Source: Acidobacteriota bacterium (lineage in GTDB: Bacteria; Acidobacteriota; Terriglobia; Terriglobales; Acidobacteriaceae). From it: a stretch of 33,677 bases of DNA. The notes beneath the pieces were generated by a model. That model saw only the letters and a list, made by a program, of their open reading frames with translations. It had not been told where the DNA came from and did no database searches. Position numbers and translations under genes: made by a program. Below are positions 31,057 through 33,677 of this stretch, piece after piece. The DNA is taken from assembly GCA_021819585.1 (NCBI GenBank), contig JAKAQS010000011.1, positions 1 through 33,677 on the forward strand, read 5' to 3'. The first letter of the stretch is position 1, and each line of letters opens with the position of its first letter.

Positions 31057-31596
31057 TTACTTGGCTCCGGTCTTGCCAACCTTCTTCTTCAGCTTCTCAT
31101 CGGAGTAGCGGACTCCCTTGTTCTTGTACGGATCCGGCTTGCGCAAGGAACGCATATCCGCCGCCACCTGCCCGACCTTCTGGCGGTCGATTCCAGAGAT
31201 GGTCAGATGCGTCTGCTTGGGGTCGATGGCCACCTCAATTCCGCTGGGCAGCGGAAACTCGATGGGGTGCGAGTAGCCCAAGGTGAACACTACGGTGTCT
31301 TTGCCCTTCATCTCCACGCGGTAGCCGATGCCGATCACGTCCAGCTCCTTCTTCCAGCCGTTGGTGACTCCCTCCACGGCGTTGAAGATCAGAGCCCGGG
31401 CCAAGCCATGCACCGCTGCATGAGCATCATCGGGGCGCTCCACCTGCAGCACGCCGCCCTTCTCTGAAACCGTGATGCCGGAGGGAAGCAGAGCGCTCAC
31501 CTTGCCCTTGGGGCCTTCCACAACAACAATGTTGCTCTGCACGGCGTACTTGACGCCCTTGGGCAGCGTGATGGGCTTCTTGCCGATACGTGACAT
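31057..31596 (-). CDS. rplF: 50S ribosomal protein L6
   Basis: L6 sits near the factor-binding site of the large subunit. The 179-residue protein has the N-terminal [15 protein letters not shown], the GPKG segment, [31 protein letters not shown] and the C-terminal [17 protein letters not shown]-type signature (here [20 protein letters not shown]), which is diagnostic. ATG 31596 is preceded by AAGGA and the TTCGTT spacer seen before other genes of this operon. It is 187 bases after rpsH. Confidence 0.97.
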   Translation of the reverse strand: MSRIGKKPITLPKGVKYAVQSNIVVVEGPKGKVSALLPSGITVSEKGGVLQVERPDDAHAAVHGLARALIFNAVEGVTNGWKKELDVIGIGYRVEMKGKDTVVFTLGYSHPIEFPLPSGIEVAIDPKQTHLTISGIDRQKVGQVAADMRSLRKPDPYKNKGVRYSDEKLKKKVGKTGAK

Positions 31597-31783
31597 AACG
31601 AAGATCCTTGGTGGCTTGCGAGTCCCTCACCGAGATGAGTTCCACTGCAGCCGGCGATCCTGGCTCGCCTGGGCCATTCCTGCTTCTACTCCCGGAAAGA
31701 TGGAGCAGCGTTCAAAATCCTTCACTCCGCCAAACCTGCGCGGAGCGGTTCCCCGAGACAACACTCCCAAAGAGAGTCACACC

Positions 31784-32182
31784 CTACCAGACCTCACAGA
31801 GAATCTCGCCGCCAACGCCCTCGCGGCGCGCTTGCCGGCCCGTCATCACGCCCTTGGGGGTGGTCATGATCGAGATGCCCAGACCTCCCTGAACGCGCTT
31901 GATCTCATCCTTGCCGATGTAAACACGGCAACCGGGACGGGAGACACGCCGCAGATCGCGAATCACAGCCTCATTGTTCGGGCCATATTTCAGGTACACG
32001 CGCAGAATCTTCTGGCCATCCTCTTCGGCAGCCTTGTAGTTGGCGATGTAGCCCTCTTCTTTCAAAATTCTCGCGATCTCGGTCTTCAGCTTGGAGGCCG
32101 GAGCATCGAGCTTCTGATGGCGGGCACGGTGCGCGTTGCGAATGCGGGTAAGAAAATCTGCTACGGGATCGGTAAGATTCAT
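31784..32182 (-). CDS. rpsH: 30S ribosomal protein S8
   Basis: S8 binds the central domain of 16S rRNA and in many bacteria represses the spc operon. The 132-residue protein begins MNLTDPVADFLTRIRNAHRA and has ILKEEGYIANYK, LRRVSRPGCRVYIGKDEI and the conserved C-terminal ISIMTTPKGVMTGRQARREGVGGEILCEVW-type end (GISIMTTPKGVMTG). AAGGA lies 5 bases before ATG 32182. Whether S8 autoregulates here through a spacer hairpin cannot be seen directly. Confidence 0.97.
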   Translation of the reverse strand: MNLTDPVADFLTRIRNAHRARHQKLDAPASKLKTEIARILKEEGYIANYKAAEEDGQKILRVYLKYGPNNEAVIRDLRRVSRPGCRVYIGKDEIKRVQGGLGISIMTTPKGVMTGRQARREGVGGEILCEVW

Positions 32183-32256
32183 CGTTTTCCTTTCATCCCC
32201 CGTTCGCTCCCTTCGGATGGCTTGAACCGGCGGGGAGAACCTGCGGGAATGGTTTT

Positions 32257-32270
32257 GGCGTCAGAACGCC
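32257..32270. repeat. small hairpin GGCGT-CAGA-ACGCC in S14-S8 spacer
   Basis: Perfect 5-bp arms with a 4-base loop lie in the 167-base rpsN-rpsH spacer, 75 bases before the rpsH start. No T-tract follows on the minus strand. Confidence 0.4.
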
Positions 32271-32349
32271 GAGGTTGATTACTCCCTGTGGCGCGCGCGA
32301 TCTTTTGGCCGGCGGATCGGTTGCGCGCCAAGGCAATGCGTCGCGCCGG

Positions 32350-32535
32350 CTACCAGCTTGACTTGACGACGCCCGGAATCTCGCCCTTCAGCACAAGATT
32401 GCGGAAGCACAGGCGGCAGATGCCGAACTTGCGCAGAAACCCGCGCGGACGGCCGCACAACTGGCAGCGGTTATGCTGACGGGATTTGAACTTGGGCTTG
32501 CTTGCGTCCTTGACGCGCTTTGCTGTAGTTGCCAT
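32350..32535 (-). CDS. rpsZ: 30S ribosomal protein S14, zinc-binding type Z
   Basis: This is the short, 61-residue zinc-binding (C+) form of S14. The zinc ligands are in CQLCGRPRG and CRLCFRN, four cysteines in two Cys-x2-Cys pairs, followed by the C-terminal [11 protein letters not shown]. It takes the usual place between rplE and rpsH. The symbol rpsZ is used for type Z; rpsN is common too. The ribosome site GAGAG is followed by the TTTCGTT spacer. Confidence 0.96.
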   Translation of the reverse strand: MATTAKRVKDASKPKFKSRQHNRCQLCGRPRGFLRKFGICRLCFRNLVLKGEIPGVVKSSW

Positions 32536-32627
32536 AACGAAATTTCTCTCTCCAACTCACTCAGGTGGAAACCTTGCTTCGACGCCCTCGGCAACCTCCG
32601 GCTGCCTGGGGAAAAATCCTGCTCGCT

Positions 32628-33176
32628 TTACGCCCCCTGGCGGAACGGCATGCCGAAGCTCTTCAACAGCTCGCGTGCTCCGTTATCGTCCTTGGCCGTC
32701 GTCACGATCGTCACATTCATGCCCTTGATCTTGTCGACCTTCGCGTAGTCGATCTCCGGAAAGATCAACTGATCGCGCAGACCCAGCGTGTAATTCCCAC
32801 GCCCATCAAAGCTCTTCGAACTTACGCCGCGAAAGTCGCGTACGCGCGGCAGCGCCACATTGATCAGCCGGTCAAGAAACTCGTACATCTTGTCTCCGCG
32901 CAACGTCACCATGGCTCCGATCGGCATGCCCTCGCGCAGCTTGAAGGCTGCAATCGACTTCTTGGCCTTGGTGATCACAGGCTTCTGCCCCGCGATCGAC
33001 GCCAGATCCGCAAGCAGCGGATCGATGATCTTCACGTTCTGGGTCGCCTCGCCCAGACCCATGTTGATCACAATCTTCTCGAGCTTGGGCACAGCCATCC
33101 CATTGCTGACGCCCAGATCCTTCTGCAGCGCCTGCTTGATGCCGCCGTGATACTTGTCCTTCAAACGTGCCGCCAT
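32628..33176 (-). CDS. rplE: 50S ribosomal protein L5
   Basis: L5 contacts 5S rRNA and the P-site tRNA in the large subunit. The 182-residue protein has [19 protein letters not shown], the [25 protein letters not shown] block and [21 protein letters not shown], then [23 protein letters not shown], all family signatures. ATG 33176 is preceded by GAGAAG. It lies 116 bases after rplX. Confidence 0.97.
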   Translation of the reverse strand: MAARLKDKYHGGIKQALQKDLGVSNGMAVPKLEKIVINMGLGEATQNVKIIDPLLADLASIAGQKPVITKAKKSIAAFKLREGMPIGAMVTLRGDKMYEFLDRLINVALPRVRDFRGVSSKSFDGRGNYTLGLRDQLIFPEIDYAKVDKIKGMNVTIVTTAKDDNGARELLKSFGMPFRQGA

Positions 33177-33276
33177 CGCTTCTCTTCTCTTTCTCCACGG
33201 CTTCGGAGTGCCTCTTGGAGGGGTACCGTTTCGTGGGGTGATCCATCAAAACCAAACGCTGTCGGGCATCTTGCGC

Positions 33277-33290
33277 CCGGCTTTGGCCGG
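33277..33290. repeat. hairpin CCGGC-TTTG-GCCGG after rplX
   Basis: A perfect 5-bp inverted repeat lies 2 bases after the rplX stop in the minus-strand sense. It has no following T-tract and belongs with the other GC hairpins in the spacers of this operon. Confidence 0.4.
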
Positions 33291-33292
33291 CG

Positions 33293-33664
33293 TTACTTCC
33301 TGAACTTTTTCTCCGCAATCGCACCGCCGTTGGTGCGGGCGATCCGGGTCTTGGTATTTCCCTCCACCTGGTAGCCCACACGAGTGGGCTTTCCTTCAGA
33401 GTCGGCCAGCATCACGTTGGAGATGTGAATCGGCGCCTCCTGCTCCAGGATGCCGCCCGCGATATTCTTCTGCGGATTCGGCTTCAGGTGCTTTTTGATC
33501 ATGCCGACACCCTCCACCAGCACGCGCTGCTTGTCCACGATCACTCGCAGCACGCGGTGAGGTTTGGGCCCCTTGTCCTTGCCCGCGATCACCACAACCA
33601 TATCGTTGCGCTTGATCCGGATCTTCGATTTGCCGGCGCTGGCCGGCTTGAATTTGTTCGGCAT
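33293..33664 (-). CDS. rplX: 50S ribosomal protein L24
   Basis: L24 starts assembly of the large subunit. The 123-residue protein has the KOW motif (KIRIKRNDMVVVIAGKDKG), then GVGMIKKHLKPNPQ, GGILEQEAPIHISNVML and RVGYQ. It is somewhat longer than the usual ~105 residues because of a short N-terminal and an internal extension. ATG 33664 is preferred to GTG 33670. The window ends 13 bases upstream, so the preceding rplN/rpsQ genes expected in this operon are outside. Confidence 0.96.
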   Translation of the reverse strand: MPNKFKPASAGKSKIRIKRNDMVVVIAGKDKGPKPHRVLRVIVDKQRVLVEGVGMIKKHLKPNPQKNIAGGILEQEAPIHISNVMLADSEGKPTRVGYQVEGNTKTRIARTNGGAIAEKKFRK

Positions 33665-33677
33665 GGTCACTCTCTTT

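Noticed and set aside
1-33677. CRISPR arrays, tRNA or rRNA genes, insertion sequences, integrases
   Set aside because: I looked for repeat-spacer periodicity, transposase motifs and cloverleaf-like sequences and saw none; small RNAs cannot be excluded without computation.

Overview
The window looks like a piece of chromosome from a high-GC Gram-negative soil bacterium, most probably an Acidobacteriota (Terriglobia/Acidobacteriaceae-like) member. The reasons are a ~1060-residue Oar-type TonB-dependent receptor with an N-terminal carboxypeptidase-regulatory-like domain, Tat-exported glycosidases, and a ribosomal spc operon with unusually wide gene spacing. This placement is inference from gene style; no 16S gene is present.

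Layout. (1) 1-333 is the tail of an alpha/beta hydrolase. (2) 485-3439 (+) is a tight three-gene operon: SMP-30-type lactonase, mannonate dehydratase (uxuA) and an SDR dehydrogenase. (3) 3799-8001 (+) holds a ROK sugar kinase, a large class I mannose-6-phosphate isomerase-like protein and an ExuT-like MFS carrier. (4) 7998-9841 (-) is a translationally coupled zinc alcohol dehydrogenase and second SDR. (5) 10340-18743 (-) is a glycan-use block: TonB receptor, DUF4185-like secreted beta-propeller protein, Tat-exported (alpha/alpha)6 glycosidase-like enzyme and two overlapping cupin sugar isomerases. (6) 18970-23536 (+) holds a sugar-porter MFS transporter, a DeoR-family regulator and a second Tat-exported glycosidase-like enzyme. 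(7) 23520-25501 (-) is a serine esterase and a second DUF4185-like protein. (8) 25764-33664 (-) is the housekeeping spc operon: L24, L5, S14, S8, L6, L18, S5, L30, L15, SecY, Adk, Map.

How the genes fit together (inference). The accessory block reads as a polysaccharide utilisation locus. Secreted DUF4185-like and six-hairpin enzymes plus an esterase would cut a decorated glycan. The TonB receptor and two MFS carriers would import products. A kinase/isomerase branch (ROK, PMI-like, cupin isomerases) and an oxidative branch (dehydrogenases, lactonase, UxuA giving 2-keto-3-deoxy-D-gluconate) would process mannose- and hexuronate-type sugars. The polymer itself cannot be named from sequence.

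The most interesting non-coding signal is a recurring AT-rich operator-like element, core TTTTA-N4-TAAAA followed by GAA, in front of most transcription units of this block. Two copies 22 kb apart match at 16 of 17 bases, and in two promoters the element lies on or between the predicted -35/-10 hexamers. It is a candidate operator for a locus-wide regulon, possibly of the embedded DeoR-type regulator. Other notable points are a YxxxR catalytic motif in one SDR, a paired-repeat activator-like site at the TonB promoter, a predicted leaderless DUF4185-like mRNA, and GC hairpins in the spacers of the spc operon.
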